In this document: one piece after another, positions 23,653 to 36,807 of the stretch | Position numbering within the stretch: position 1 is the first letter of the stretch | How the letters are laid out: each line of letters begins with the position of its first letter | NCBI RefSeq assembly: GCF_029867415.1 | Contig: NC_081186.1 | Span: 107,008,455-107,072,454, forward strand | DNA: 64,000 nucleotides | Source: Vicia villosa | Taxonomy: Eukaryota > Streptophyta > Magnoliopsida > Fabales > Fabaceae | Direction: 5' to 3' | Position numbers and translations under genes: made by a program | Notes under the pieces: model-generated | Told to the model about the DNA's origin: nothing | The model's database searches: none | The model's input: the letters and a program-made list of their open reading frames with translations, nothing else

Positions 23653-24034
23653 GCTTAGCAAAACGCCTCCTCCAATTAACCCAAAACACCCACTAACAGA
23701 TAAACTACTATCAGCACCCTCTTTTTTTATCTGGTAGACATGATTGAATTTCTTCCACCATCACACGGTCCATCCCATCAAACTTACACACCTTGCCACA
23801 CTCCCTTACCCCCTACACAAGATTCTCCCACGCCATTACTATTTACTATTATAATTATCACTACTTAAATCCCTATTATTTTGGAATTCCACGTTATTCC
23901 CAGCCCATGATTTTGGATATTAAAGTAGAGCATAAAGGAGTTGTCGAAATCTCATTTTAGTTGACAAAAAATGTTATCTACAAAATAAGTTTAAATATAA
24001 CAAAGATATAAAAAAAATTAAAATAATATTAAAT
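23653..24034. other. Intergenic DNA, nothing recognised
   Basis: Lies between the MULE and the next MITE. No gene or repeat boundary was identified. Confidence 0.5.
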
Positions 24035-24439
24035 TTCTGTTTGGTAAAAATAATGGTTGACTGATAAGCTAGTTGATAGCTTATAGCTTATAGTTGATGG
24101 TTGATGACTGATAATTTATAGCTTATGGCTGATAGTTGAGACTGATAACTGATAAGTTAATTGAAATATTTGATAAAATTAGCGGTTCAAGTAACTTATA
24201 AATGTAAAATGATATAAAAGATATTTAATATATAATTATTTAATTTGAAATTAAAATAAATTATAAAGAATAAAAATGAGTTTATACTAAATCAATTGTT
24301 AGTTGGTCCAGTGGTGATTGGCGCTAGACTTGGTAGGGATAACCATCTTCCTAATATAAATTAGTGATGAAAAGACCGTTATTAAACAGACTTAAATTAT
24401 AAGACATAAACTAAAAATTATAATTCATCAAACAGAGCC
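24035..24439. mobile_element. MITE of the TTTGGTAAAA family, copy B
   Basis: It begins CTGTTTGGTAAAAATAATGG and ends CATCAAACAGAGCC, an inverted-repeat pair, with the same GCTTATAGCTTATAG interior as copies A and C. Between about 24293 and 24352 there is foreign sequence with GGTCCAGTGGTGATTGGCG and GACTTGGTAGGGA, which resembles a SINE or tRNA-derived fragment. Confidence 0.6.
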
Positions 24440-24949
24440 TAATTATACTTACAAAGGCAAAACCATCTATTTTCGTAATTTTGTTCCTCTTATATAATTT
24501 TTTTTCCAACCATATCTCAGTTGTTATTTTCATATCTCATTGTAGTGTGAAACTGTTGTTTATTTATAAGGACACGATGCATCCAGGAAATTCAACTCTA
24601 ATGTGACCTAAAGAGAGTATACTTTAAATCTTAATTAATGACAATTAAACATACTGTCGTTGAAATTGCTTTTTAAAGGGACATGATCGAGTGACATTGT
24701 AGCACAAACTTTCAACTACATATGGTCCATTAAAGTTCCTTTTTGTTTGAAAAATTAGAGATGCATTTAATATGCTGCGGTGCATCTTCAAATCTACGAT
24801 TAATATTTAACACTCAGTATGAATGCTTTTTAAATAATTTTTTTAATAATTATTTAAATGTTAGAGTGTTAACTTTTTTTCAAGTGTTTCATCTGTGCAA
24901 CAAAAAATCTTAACCACTATCTCAAAAACTTTAAAACATTGGTCATTTT
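24440..24949. other. Intergenic DNA, no gene
   Basis: AT-rich sequence without a supported gene or repeat end. Confidence 0.5.
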
Positions 24950-26276
<1,327 letters not shown>

Positions 26277-26789
26277 ATCATCTTCAACTTCTCATCTATT
26301 CCTAATTCTATTGCAAAATAGTAACTAATTAATACTAATTCTATTCAAATAGGTTATCAATCAAATATTTATTTCATATCTTATTTACACCAAAAACAAT
26401 TCATATCCACATTTTTACTCCTAGTAGACGCTTTAAAGGATGATTTCAGAAAGCAAACTCATTGTCTTTATTTAGAGTGTCAGCTGTCCTAAAGTTATAC
26501 TAGTTCATAGCCACATAAACTTCTGTCACAGTAGGTTGGTGGCCCTCTAAATTGATTTGGTGCGGTACATATGAATTAAAATTTGCATGTGGAGATACAA
26601 TGGGGCCAACTACTGTGCAGTATTATAAGGGCATGGGATTTGTTGTGGACCTTTAGTGGATTCTATTCCATCACATTTTGTAGGTTTTCTGTGCAGCAAA
26701 TCCCATTTTGCACCAGCTTTTGTGGAAGAATTAAACACCATTTACTTGGTTTACCCTACCAGGACCTTCCAGCAAATCTAATTATTTAA
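26277..26789. other. Intergenic DNA, no supported gene
   Basis: The plus-strand frame at 26583-26789 (68 aa) has no recognisable domain. No repeat end was found. Confidence 0.45.
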
Positions 26790-27254
26790 GGCTCTATTCG
26801 ATAAAAATAGCGGTTGACTGATAAGTTAGCTGATAGCTGATAGTTTATGGCCGATGACTGATGACTAATAGCTTATAGCTTATAGCTGATGACCGATGAC
26901 TTATAGCAGATAAGTTGATTGAAGTGTTTGGTAAAATTAGCGGTTCAACTAGCTGATTAATTAAAATGACATAAAGGACATTTAATATATAATTATTTTA
27001 TTTTAAATTAAAATAAATTATAGAGGGTAAAAGTGGATTTTATTTAAAATAATAAGGGTAAAAATGATAAGCTATAAGCTATAAGCTAAAACGCTATTTA
27101 AAATAGCGTCTGAAAAATAAGCTATAAACTAGTAAAATAAGCTATAAGCTCGTAATGAAAAGACTGTTACCAAACAGGTCTTTTATTGTTATATGAGCTT
27201 ATAAACTATAAGTTATAAGACATAAGCTCAAAAATTAAAATGCCAAACAGAGCC
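26790..27254. mobile_element. MITE of the TTTGGTAAAA family, copy C
   Basis: It begins GGCTCTATTCGATAAAAATA and ends TGCCAAACAGAGCC, giving an inverted repeat of about 14 bp with two mismatches. The interior contains runs of AGCTGATAGCTTATGG-like sequence and GCTATAAGCTATAAGC. It is the best-preserved of the three copies. The target duplication is unclear. Confidence 0.7.
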
Positions 27255-27597
27255 TTTTACTTTTATCATTTTGGTAATGAATTATCATTAGTTTGTTCAA
27301 AACTTAATTTATTTATATATAAAAAACTTGAATTTCTTCTTTGAGTAATGAATAATCATGACTCCATAGTCCATACTATTATCTGTCCAATCACAATTTA
27401 TGACTCTGCCTTAGAAAGTTTGTTGTTTGAGTGGGAATACACTTAGCCGAAATAAAATTTGAAAGCCTTAATCATAATATGATGCAAAATTTCAACACCT
27501 AATTAACATAGTATCTCTTTATTAATTATTGTTGTAAAATTGAAAGGTTCAATAAATCAAATCAAAATAAATATTCTTTAGCAAAATCAACTTACAA

Positions 27598-28282
27598 TGA
27601 AACAACAATTTAACTTGACAAAAAATACAATAACTTATTTATTAACTTTGATCAAATAATTTACTCTAAAAGAAAGAACATTTATGTATTCACCATACTT
27701 CTAAAAATTGTTACAAAAAATTAAAATGAGTTATAAAAAAATATTCACTTTAAATTTCTAAAAATAAATCTTATTTTCTGCTATAATATTTTTTAACCTC
27801 TCCAACTCTCTTTATATATGAATCACATAAACTCAATGTGTTTAAAAGTGTTTATGAGTCCCCTTAAATATTTCCAAGAATTTTCCAAATTCCAAGAACG
27901 CACTCTTAAAAATTTACCCCTGTCTCTCTAAGATTACTATTAGGATTCTCAAATTATTCTCTTTATCTTGAGCTCTGAAGTTTCGAAGATTGTTAAGACA
28001 ATAATGATAGAGATGCATATTTATAATTGGTGAAACACAACGGATCTATAAAAAGTCCAAAATATAATACATTAACGAACATATCCACGAACCAAAACAA
28101 CGAAGGTTGATACATGCGAACTGAGAAAATCAGACATGAGCTCTGACAAACTGAATGCCCGTCAGACTCAGACCCACTGTTGTACCACTGGTTCTGGCAC
28201 CAGACTAAGTTTTGGTTTCTGCAATCTCAAAACATGTTTTTTTTTCTCTTCATCACGTATGATTTTAATGCATACTTCAACA
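27598..28282 (-). mobile_element. 3' LTR of a deleted copia element
   Basis: About 685 bp similar over its length to 29577-30274. Read on the minus strand it starts TGTTGAAGTATGCATTAAAA, immediately preceded by a polypurine tract, so it is the 3' LTR of a minus-strand element. The left edge is approximate. Confidence 0.75.
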
Positions 28283-28293
28283 ATCTCCACCTT
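28283..28293 (-). other. Polypurine tract of the copia element
   Basis: The minus strand reads AAGGTGGAGAT directly before the TGTTGAAG start of the 3' LTR. This is the standard plant copia plus-strand priming site. Confidence 0.75.
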
Positions 28294-29576
28294 GACTTGA
28301 AACAGTGGTGATGCCAATTTACCTATCAACCACCTTGTCGATATCTACCAATTCAACATTTATTGAACAATTATTATCAAGATCAAGCATCGCTTGAACC
28401 TTGATCTTGCCACTTGCATCCACTTGCTTTCAACAATATTTGTCGACTTTAGTAGTCTAACAAAAATCTGACAAGTATGGTTCTTCAATCATCTTTGACT
28501 CCACCTGCTTTCAAATGCCTCCCCGAAGGTCATTATTTCTGAGTTTTACAACCCTTCAGCAACATTCAAATCATAACACCCAAGGTATGCATTATTGTCA
28601 CTTAGAGATGGTGCAATCTTCATCCTTACCTTATAGCAAGTCAACTGATAATTAGAGACATATGTAATCATTCCGTCACTACTACTAGTATCCATAGCAG
28701 AAACCTCCACATTAAATTGAGTATTCTCTGCTGCAGTTTCCAAAAGTTTCATCCTTAGGTCTTTACTATTTTTCCTTTGATGTGACTCACTGCAATCAAT
28801 ACATCTGCAATTGATGAACTTCGATCCTCCTAGTTTCACTCCTAACAACTCATAATTCTTCCTACCTCTTGGATAACTATTGAAGTTACAACCTACAATT
28901 TTACCATCAAGTTGATTTGACTTAATTTGATCAATAAGCAAAGTTTTGACGACTTTCAAAATATAGTAGGTTACAGTCCTTAGGTCTTTACGTTGTGAGG
29001 AAGAAACTCATGATCAATGAACATTTTAAATTTGACTGTACCAGTACCATGAATCTTGTAAGTGTTATTGTCAAAAAGTTGAACTACTCCATCTCCCTAC
29101 AACTTCAAAGTCTCAAATTATTTTTTTCAAGGATATATTTGATAAGAGCAGATCAAGTCCATGACACATCCCTCTCCAGTCTTCAAACTTAACACCACTA
29201 ATGCGACAATACTCTCATAACAATCCTCATCAGAGGCACTAACTATTTGAACAAAATTTTTATTGTCCTCCTTCTCGGAACAATCCCTTTTGAAGTGACC
29301 AAGTTTCTGAGAAATAAAACATTTTAATTTTGTCTTGTCAAACCTCTTTTATTTGGACATCCTTTTGCGGTCACTTCCTCCTTTGAGGCACTCAAGCCTT
29401 CACCACTGTCGTCAATCTTCAAATCTTTCATCTTTGAAAATTCTTTGGATTTCATAGTCGTTTGCACTTTATTCAGATTTCATAGTCGTTTGCACTTTAT
29501 TCATACTAATAGTATCTTTCTTATCACAAATAAGGACATCCTTAAAGTGATCAAAGGATATATGTAAAGACCTTAA
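28294..29576 (-). pseudogene. Internal remnants of a copia gag-pol
   Basis: On the minus strand the order is correct for Ty1/copia but most of pol is gone. A gag zinc-knuckle remnant (CFISQKLGHFKRDC) lies near 29330-29280. A protease remnant follows at about 29190-29000, where the DSGCSYH-like active-site region reads DLICSYQ. A segment between integrase and RT lies at 28959-28546, including YQLTCYKVRMK and CYDLNVAEGL. The RT and RNase H domains are missing and stops are frequent. No primer-binding site is visible beside the 5' LTR. The element is dead. Confidence 0.65.
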
Positions 29577-30274
29577 CAAGAGAACAATTTAATTTGGTTG
29601 AACAAGATTAAGAGAATAAGCATAATAATTTTTTTACCCAGTTTGATCAAATGATATACTCTAGGAGAGAGAGAGAGAGAGAGAGCAACTCTCTGATTTA
29701 CTATACTTGCAAAGTTGCAAGAGTTGTTACAAAAGATGAGAAATGAGTTACAATAAAATATTCATCCAAATTCCTAATAACGAACCTTATATTTCTAACC
29801 TAATGTTTCTCAATTTATCAAACTATCTCTATATATGAATCACATATGCCCAAGGTATTTATAAGTGTTTCTTAATTCCCCTATAGATAACTCCAAGAGT
29901 TTCCAAATTCCAAGAACACACTCCTATAAATTTACTCTTCTCTCTCTAACACTACCACTAAGATTCTCAAACTATTCTTTTTGTCTTCACTTTTAAAGTT
30001 CAGAAGGTTGTTAAGAAAAAAATGATAAAGATACATATTTAGAACTACTAAAATCCAATGCATCCATAACAAGCCAAAAACATAATCCATTAACAAACTG
30101 ATCCACGAGCCAAAACAAGAAAGCCCAATGCAGGCACACTGAGAACCCGAGCTTCAACAAACCAAACTGTTAGTAAGATCTAAAATCACCCAGTTAATTT
30201 CTATTTTCTGTAATTTCAAAATATATTTTATTTCTATTCATCACTCAAAATTTTAATTTGCATACTTCAACAAT
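29577..30274 (-). mobile_element. 5' LTR of the deleted copia element
   Basis: A direct repeat of 27598-28282; on the minus strand it starts TGTTGAAGTATGCAAATTAA. It differs at many positions, so the insertion is old. It contains a short GA run at 29664-29682. Confidence 0.75.
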
Positions 30275-30615
30275 GATTTGAGATGAAGTTGAAAAAAAAA
30301 GGTAATTTTTTTTTACTAAATGTATCATTTATTTTTTTCTTATTAGTGTATAATGAGATGATTATTATTAATTAAAATATTAGAAACTACAAAATTATAC
30401 AAATTAATTTGATATTCAAATATTCAAGATACATTGATGTTTATAAATTGTAATTGTTCTGTCTTTATGTTTCATTTTCTTTTTTATTTGTAACGTATTG
30501 AAAATTTTTATTTTAATGTATTTGATCAAACAAGCATTTATTAATTTATCTTTCACACACATTTAATTCTTCATAAATAAAAATTAAATTTTTTAATAGA
30601 AATTATTTAATTTAG

Positions 30616-30844
30616 GGTTAAATATGTTTTTGGTTCTTATAAATATCTCAATTTTGCCTTTTAGTCCCTATAAAAAATATAATGACTTTTAGTCTCTATA
30701 AAATTACTTTTGCACTCACTTTTGGTCCTTCTACAGAGACTAAAACTGAGTGCAAAAATAATTTTATAAGGATTAAATGTCAATTTTTTTTATAGGGACT
30801 AAAAATCATTTTGAGTAAATTTATAGGAACTAAAATATTTAACC
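30616..30844. mobile_element. MITE of the GGTTAAATA family, copy 1
   Basis: It begins GGTTAAATATGTTTTTGG and ends AAAATATTTAACC, with internal TAGTCCCTATAAA and TATAGGGACTAAAA arms, so almost the whole element folds back. A related element is at 59788-59966. Its right end has been drawn into the tandem array that follows. Confidence 0.65.
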
Positions 30845-31730
30845 TTTTAATTTATAATAGAAAAATGATACAATTATACATATGAATAAATTTGTGGGGC
30901 TAGTTGGTTGCCCTCAATTTAATGTGTGTGCTTATGTCCCAACCTGAAGCAAGCCAATGTACCTAATCATGTCAATGTGTGGAGTGATAAAATGGATTCG
31001 ACCTACGGGATATATTTGTTTTGTCCGCACTTTTTTATAGAGCAGATTGAAATTTTAGATCCACACACTCTAAGATGTCCATCTCATTCCGATCTGTGTT
31101 TTTTATTGGGACTAAAAATCATTTTGAGTAAATTTATAGGAACTAAAATATTTAACCTTTTAATTTATAATAGAAAAATGATACAATTATACATATGAAT
31201 AAATTTGTGGGGCTAGTTGGTTGCCCTCAATTTAATGTGTGTGCTTATGTCCCAACCTAAGCACGTCAATGTACCTAATCATGTCAATGTGTGGAGTGAT
31301 AAAACGGATTCGACCTACGAGGTATATTTATTTTGTCCGTACTTTTTTATAGAGCAGATTGAAATTTTAGATCCACACACTCTAAGATGTCCATCTCGTT
31401 CCGATCTGTGTTTTTTATTGGAACTAAAAATCATTTTGAGTAAATTTATAGGAACTAAAATATTTAACCTTTTAATTTATAATAGAAAAATGATACAATT
31501 ATACATATGAATAAATTTGTGGGGCTAGTTGGTTGCCCTCAATTTAATGTGTGTGCTTATGTCCCAACCTGAAGCACGCCAATGTACCTAATCATGTCAA
31601 TGTGTGAAGTGATAAAACGGATTCGACCTACGGGGTATATTTGTTTTGTCCGCACTTTTTTATAGAGCAGATTGAAATTTTAGATCCACACACTCTAAGA
31701 TGTCCATCTCTTTCCGATCTGTGTTTTTTG
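30798..31730. repeat. 312-bp tandem repeat, three copies
   Basis: Units begin at about 30798, 31111 and 31423 and are nearly identical, with only scattered single-base changes. Each unit starts with the last 47 bp of the neighbouring MITE. The period (312-313 bp) is close to a multiple of three, so similar 90-97 aa open frames appear in successive units, but these match nothing known. Confidence 0.85.
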
Positions 31731-32252
31731 CGGAATTTTGTCGACGTGAATTTTAACATAATTTTTTATAATTTGTAAGCATTAAAGGGGTAGCTTTTGT
31801 GGACCTGCCCTATCTTGCCCTTAATTTTTACGGGACAAACAAGCGTTGTAGGCTCGTGCCCTCTATATTGTGTGTCCCACCTCATTTTTTGCAGACTTTT
31901 GCTAAAAGAAACCAAACGGGACAAATATGTTCGTTCGCCACTCCTAATGCCATGATCTCATTATAAGACTAGAGTTTAATACTTTCAAAAATATAGTAAA
32001 ATTTATTAGCTTACATAAAAAGTTATTTTACTTAAATATATTTAAATAAATAATTTAAGTTAAATTTAAAAAAACTAAATGAAAAAGTAAGTGAGATAAC
32101 TCAACTAGTATTAAATTTAATTAATGTAATAATAATAGAAACAAATAAGTTATTGATATTTATAATCAATAAATTTTTAAAAAATTTATTAAATAAATTA
32201 ATTTGTTTTTTAATATTTAATATGATATTGTAGAAATTCTATTATATATTGT
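31731..32252. other. Intergenic DNA, no gene
   Basis: Short phrases such as GGGACAAACAAGCG hint at old repeat material. No gene or element end could be supported. Confidence 0.45.
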
Positions 32253-33860
32253 ACTCGCAAAAAATACAAATGTTTAACTATCCCTAATGTATAAGGGTTG
32301 TCTGAGACTTTAGGGTTGTTAGGGTATTGAGAGTTAGCTTACGTGAGGTCATACACTATTGTATATAAGTATTTATTAGTGTTATTCGTTATCCCCTCAA
32401 TGTTATGACATTGATGTATTTAGAGTCCCAGGGATCTCCACTGAGGGAACCAAATATCCCTATAATATAGAAACTTCCACGAGTGGTTGATTCCCTGAAG
32501 TCCATGAGGTGTAGTTATGTCCCACTATTTCCCGTGCACGACTGTTGACCCGGTACATGCTTGATTCCCTGAAATCCATGAGGTGTAGTTATGTTCTACT
32601 ATTTCCTGTGGAAGCCTTTCACTTTCTGCCCCCAATCTTAGGTCCCAACTTATAGTATATGCATAATCCATTTTAGGGTGAGGAATGACAGCCAGGGTGA
32701 GGGGATCCATCGCTACTTCCAAGTTGTTTAGATAACATTCTTGGGAGATCGCATGATCTTCTCTGAACGTACCCACTCGCCCATTGGGTAATGGATATTT
32801 TAAGTTTAAGTGGCGAGTGTACATGACCTTTCAAAGTAGCTTGAGAGCGGGCCTTCCTAGGATGATGTTGTGAGGGGGTGTGATGTCTACTACGAGATAC
32901 TTTACTTGTATGGTCTTTCCGCCCCGCCTAAACTAAATATTGTTCCGTGGGTGATGTTGCCCTTGACCTATATGTGTTCGCCCAATAGACCGATCAGGGA
33001 CCCTTGGAAAGATCAATATTATGGAGATCCATCTAGAGCCCGTGAAAGGTGTTATATAATAGGATGTATGTAGAGATGCCAACGTTGTTTAACACTCGTT
33101 TCACATCCTAGTTGGCATGCTTAACCGTGATGTCAATGGGATAATTGTTGTGGGGAAGTACGCTGAAAATGTCTTCTCTTGGAAAGGGGATTTTAGACTC
33201 CCAATCCCCACTAGAGACATCGGTAAATTTTACCGATGTGACATCTGGTGTTAACCTTTGTCGACCGTATCTTCTCCGGGAGGAGCTCCCTCTCCGACGG
33301 CGAAACCTCCAACGATGGTGTTTGTGGTCTTCTTGAAACTTCGTTCGGACATCCTCGTGAGAAGATGGTGAAAGCGACTGTGAGTAGATAATGTGTGTGA
33401 CCCATGTTAGTTTTACAGGGACTCGACGATGGGCGTTAATTATACTCGCAAAAAGTACAAATGCTTTATTATTGGTAGTGGATAAGGGTTGTTGGAGGCT
33501 TTAAGGTTGTTAGGATATTTAGAGCTAGCTCACGTGAGATAGGAAGCTACTGTATATGAGTATTTCTTAGTGTTATTTTGGTTATCCCCTTGCGCCACTA
33601 ATGTATTCATAACCTCCTACGATCTCCACTAAGGGAAAAAATGCATCCCTAGAATATAACAACTTCTATAGATGTGGTTGATTCCCTAAAATCCAAGAGA
33701 TGTAATTAAGTCTCACGACTTCCTGTGCATGATGGTTGATCCAATACACGCTTCATACACGATCGCGTGTTATGGACGGAGAAACAAAAAGATGGTGCGA
33801 TACATCCAGATAAGAGGTGATCAGACAAAATGAATGACGCTCGAACTAATAAAAGGACAA
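32253..33860 (-). mobile_element. Decayed gypsy-type element with LTR-like direct repeats
   Basis: Two direct repeats, about 32263-32575 and 33446-33755, share ACTCGCAAAAAGTACAAATG-like starts, GGGTTGT, GTTGATTCCCT and CACGACT-like phrases in the same order. Between them lies a gypsy pol remnant on the minus strand. The repeats behave as LTRs of one old, internally deleted element. The outer edges and any target duplication are not resolved. Confidence 0.55.
32525..33330 (-). pseudogene. gypsy protease-to-RT linker relic
   Basis: Minus-strand translation gives, in order, IDITVKHANWDVKRVL (near 33130), KTIQVKYLVVD and HNIILGRPALK (near 32900), then RHLNLKYPLPNGRVGTF and ECYLNNLEVAM. This is the aspartic-protease region and the segment before RT in plant Ty3/gypsy polyproteins. 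The catalytic D-G-x-S motif position reads NNVGIS, so the active-site Asp is lost. Stops interrupt the frame, and RT and integrase are absent. Confidence 0.65.
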
Positions 33861-34028
33861 CTCGGAATGGGTGAAGATTACTCAATTATACCATTACATA
33901 TACAATATTTTATTTCAATTCCAATTTATAACTTATATTTAATTATGTGAAAATTTTAGTAGGTCAATCAACTTAAATTATTTAAAAATTTAACAAATTT
34001 ATAATTCATTCAAAAATATAAAATATAA

Positions 34029-34062
<34 letters not shown>

Positions 34063-34840
34063 TATTATATATATTTAATTATTTAAGTAAATCACTTAAT
34101 AAGTTTAAAAAGCTTTGCTAAGACATGCACTCAATAGTTTTTAGTTAACTAGGTTTCCAAGAAAAACTTAGTCTTCTGTAATTAAGAAAAAGGTATCATC
34201 CAGAACAATTCTTTTTAAATGTTTATAAAAAATAATAAAATAAATCTTTTGTAATATAATTAAGAATGCATCGTTAGTTGGTTTTAAATTTTATTAATTC
34301 TTAAAAAAATATTTTTTAACTTAAAAAAAGTTGCTTTTTTATTTTATTTTTTAAAAGATAAAATTAATTTTAGTTAAAATCGGTGTGTTGTAGGGTGGGG
34401 TGTTTCTGTCACTAGCCAAACCTTGCTATATTTGTCCGATCACAATTAAAGCTGCATGATGAAGTAATTAGGAAAAACATTATTTAGATTCTTTAACATC
34501 ACATGAAGATTACCATCAACATGGATTCTTTAGATTGACTATGAGATTAATCTTTGCTTGACTGTTTAAGTTGCAATATCTCTTGGCTGCTCCCCAAGGT
34601 TGATACAAGAATCAAATATTGGTACTCCTCCACAAGCTTAGTAGTAATTAATACTTAACCAAGTGATCCAGGTTATATGTTGTTTTAGAGTTTTTTTTTA
34701 TAACTATGTTAAAGATAATTTTGTCTCTGTTTTAATTAGAGTTTTAGTTCTTCTATTTATGATTTACGGAATTAATTTTTTATTTTAAATTCAAATGGTT
34801 TTACTCTCTCTTCACTTTGTAGATCGATGAAGTGATCAGG
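33861..34840. other. AT-rich intergenic DNA
   Basis: No gene was seen. It contains an (AAT)n microsatellite at about 34030-34062. Confidence 0.55.
34030..34062. repeat. (AAT)n microsatellite
   Basis: About eleven tandem AAT units in an AT-rich background. Confidence 0.9.
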
Positions 34841-35046
34841 TTTTAAAAAACGATCGGGGTCGCGTCACGTTCGCATAAAGGTTTTCGCGATTTCGGTCGG
34901 TATAGGTGCATTGTGGTCGTCGCAGTATGAATTAATCATAATTTATTCTTCAATATAGAAAACAGTGATAACGGTATCGATTTCGACATCTTCCAAAACC
35001 GTTTTGTCGCGGCCGTTTTCGCGGTCGCTAACCGGTTTTAAAACAC
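34841..35046. mobile_element. Small foldback MITE, GC-rich arms
   Basis: The left end GGTTTTAAAAAACGATCGGG and the right end, reverse complemented as GTTTTAAAACCGGTTAGCG, are imperfect inverted repeats. The arms are rich in CG dinucleotides (GTCGCG, GTTTTCGCG) in an AT-rich setting. About 206 bp, non-coding. Confidence 0.5.
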
Positions 35047-36798
35047 ATAAAGAGGAGGTATCATTTCCTTATGGATAAAGTAAATAAAGAAAAGCTAGAA
35101 CTTGATCAATACAAAACAGAATGACAACTAACAACTATCTGATATACTCACTAAGCCTCTTAAAAAAAATTAGATTTGATGAGTTGAAGATAAGCATTAA
35201 GGTGAAAAGTCTTGAAAGCATGACTTAGAAGGTGTGTTATAAGCTAATAATTCAGTGTATTCAAGAGAGTCAAATACTTATTGTGTCAAAATATAATTTG
35301 TATGTAGGTCCGTCGGTGGTGACAATACCTTGTATGATAGGGCGCATCATTTTCATTTTTCTGTCAACACCATAAGACAATGTATCACCACATTACAAAA
35401 CCATCAAAACTCTAATAAAATTGACTACACATATGAATGCAAATCTTCCCATTTTCCACAATTCAGTCTCCAAAATTGAAATACAATTCCAACTTTATAA
35501 GTAGTAGTAAATAGTAAATAAGATCAATGATTATACGTGCTTTTATTCATAATTATAGCCTCATATTATTAATACAATATATATAATTTTTCGTTATATT
35601 TTATTTCTTGTTACTATACTATAGAACTTTATATTATATCATCGACATGTTGATTGAGACACTTGAATAGTATAGCACTTTGCGTTGACCAGCCAAAATA
35701 CTTAAATCAGATAGTGCATGCCTTCGATCATCGTTAGAATTATTATTAAAAACAGTCACTGATTTTTTTATAAACAAGATTATTAAGCATTTCACAGATA
35801 AATAAATAAATAAATCAAACAATTAAGAAAATTCGAGATATATTCTACGAGTGATCCTTCGCGCTTATCTTTAAATAAAGCTTAGCACATGAATATCATT
35901 ATGCCTGCCCGTAAAATAAAAGTTAAAGATTAGTAGGACCATTCGTTTAATTAATTCACTTATTGATTAGATTTTTTATATACTTTATACAATAACAAAA
36001 AGAAAATAACTAAGCATAATTTTGTTTTGCGTTGAAAACCATGATTTTAAGTAAAATAATTGTGCAAAATTAATTATGACTTAAAGTAAATTGAAGGTTG
36101 AGTAATTTATGATTGGATATTTTATTATTTTACATAAAAGTAAATTGAATAATAAATATAAGTATAAAAATCATGTTTGGACTCAAAAGATACAAATTTT
36201 AACTTAAAATTAAAATTAATTTTCGAGTAAAAAATTTTTTTTATTAGAAAATAATTAAACATGTAATAATTAATTTTACACATTCAAAATGAGACACCAA
36301 ACATAAAACCAAATAAGAGATTCTTATAATCTTATTGACTTTTTATTTTATTTACTTATTGCTGACTTTAAAATTTGGTGGACAAATGATATACAAATTG
36401 CATTGAGGAATTAACAATGTCATCAGGTTGTAAGTTACTTAATTACTTTAGAGAGTGTTAAATACATTGTGAGGATTTTAAAAAACTAACTTAAGAAATT
36501 TATTAAAATATATATAAAGTAAAGAAGATAAAATGGGTAACAATTTGATTTATTGAATGTATCAAATTATTTATAAGTTGTGATATTTATAGAAGAAACT
36601 CCCACCTCCATTACTTTCTCATCCTCATAACCCCTCTAAAATATGCCACAAGAACATAATATCCACCTATTTTCACCCTCCGCACACCTTCATTAAAAGA
36701 TATAATAGAGAAAAAATGAAGAAAGGAACAAAAGCTGACCTATGGTAATGTATGAATTTAGTTTTGCTAATATTATTTTGTTTTCACTCAACCATAAA
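35047..36798. other. Intergenic DNA, no gene
   Basis: Several AT-rich short frames, none with a domain or splice context. No transposon end was recognised. Confidence 0.55.
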
Positions 36799-36807
36799 TA
36801 TATTTTT

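Noticed and set aside
30926..31510. Two similar 90-97 aa open frames that could suggest a duplicated gene
   Set aside because: They result from a tandem DNA repeat with a near multiple-of-three period that includes a MITE end. No known domain, no splice or promoter signals.
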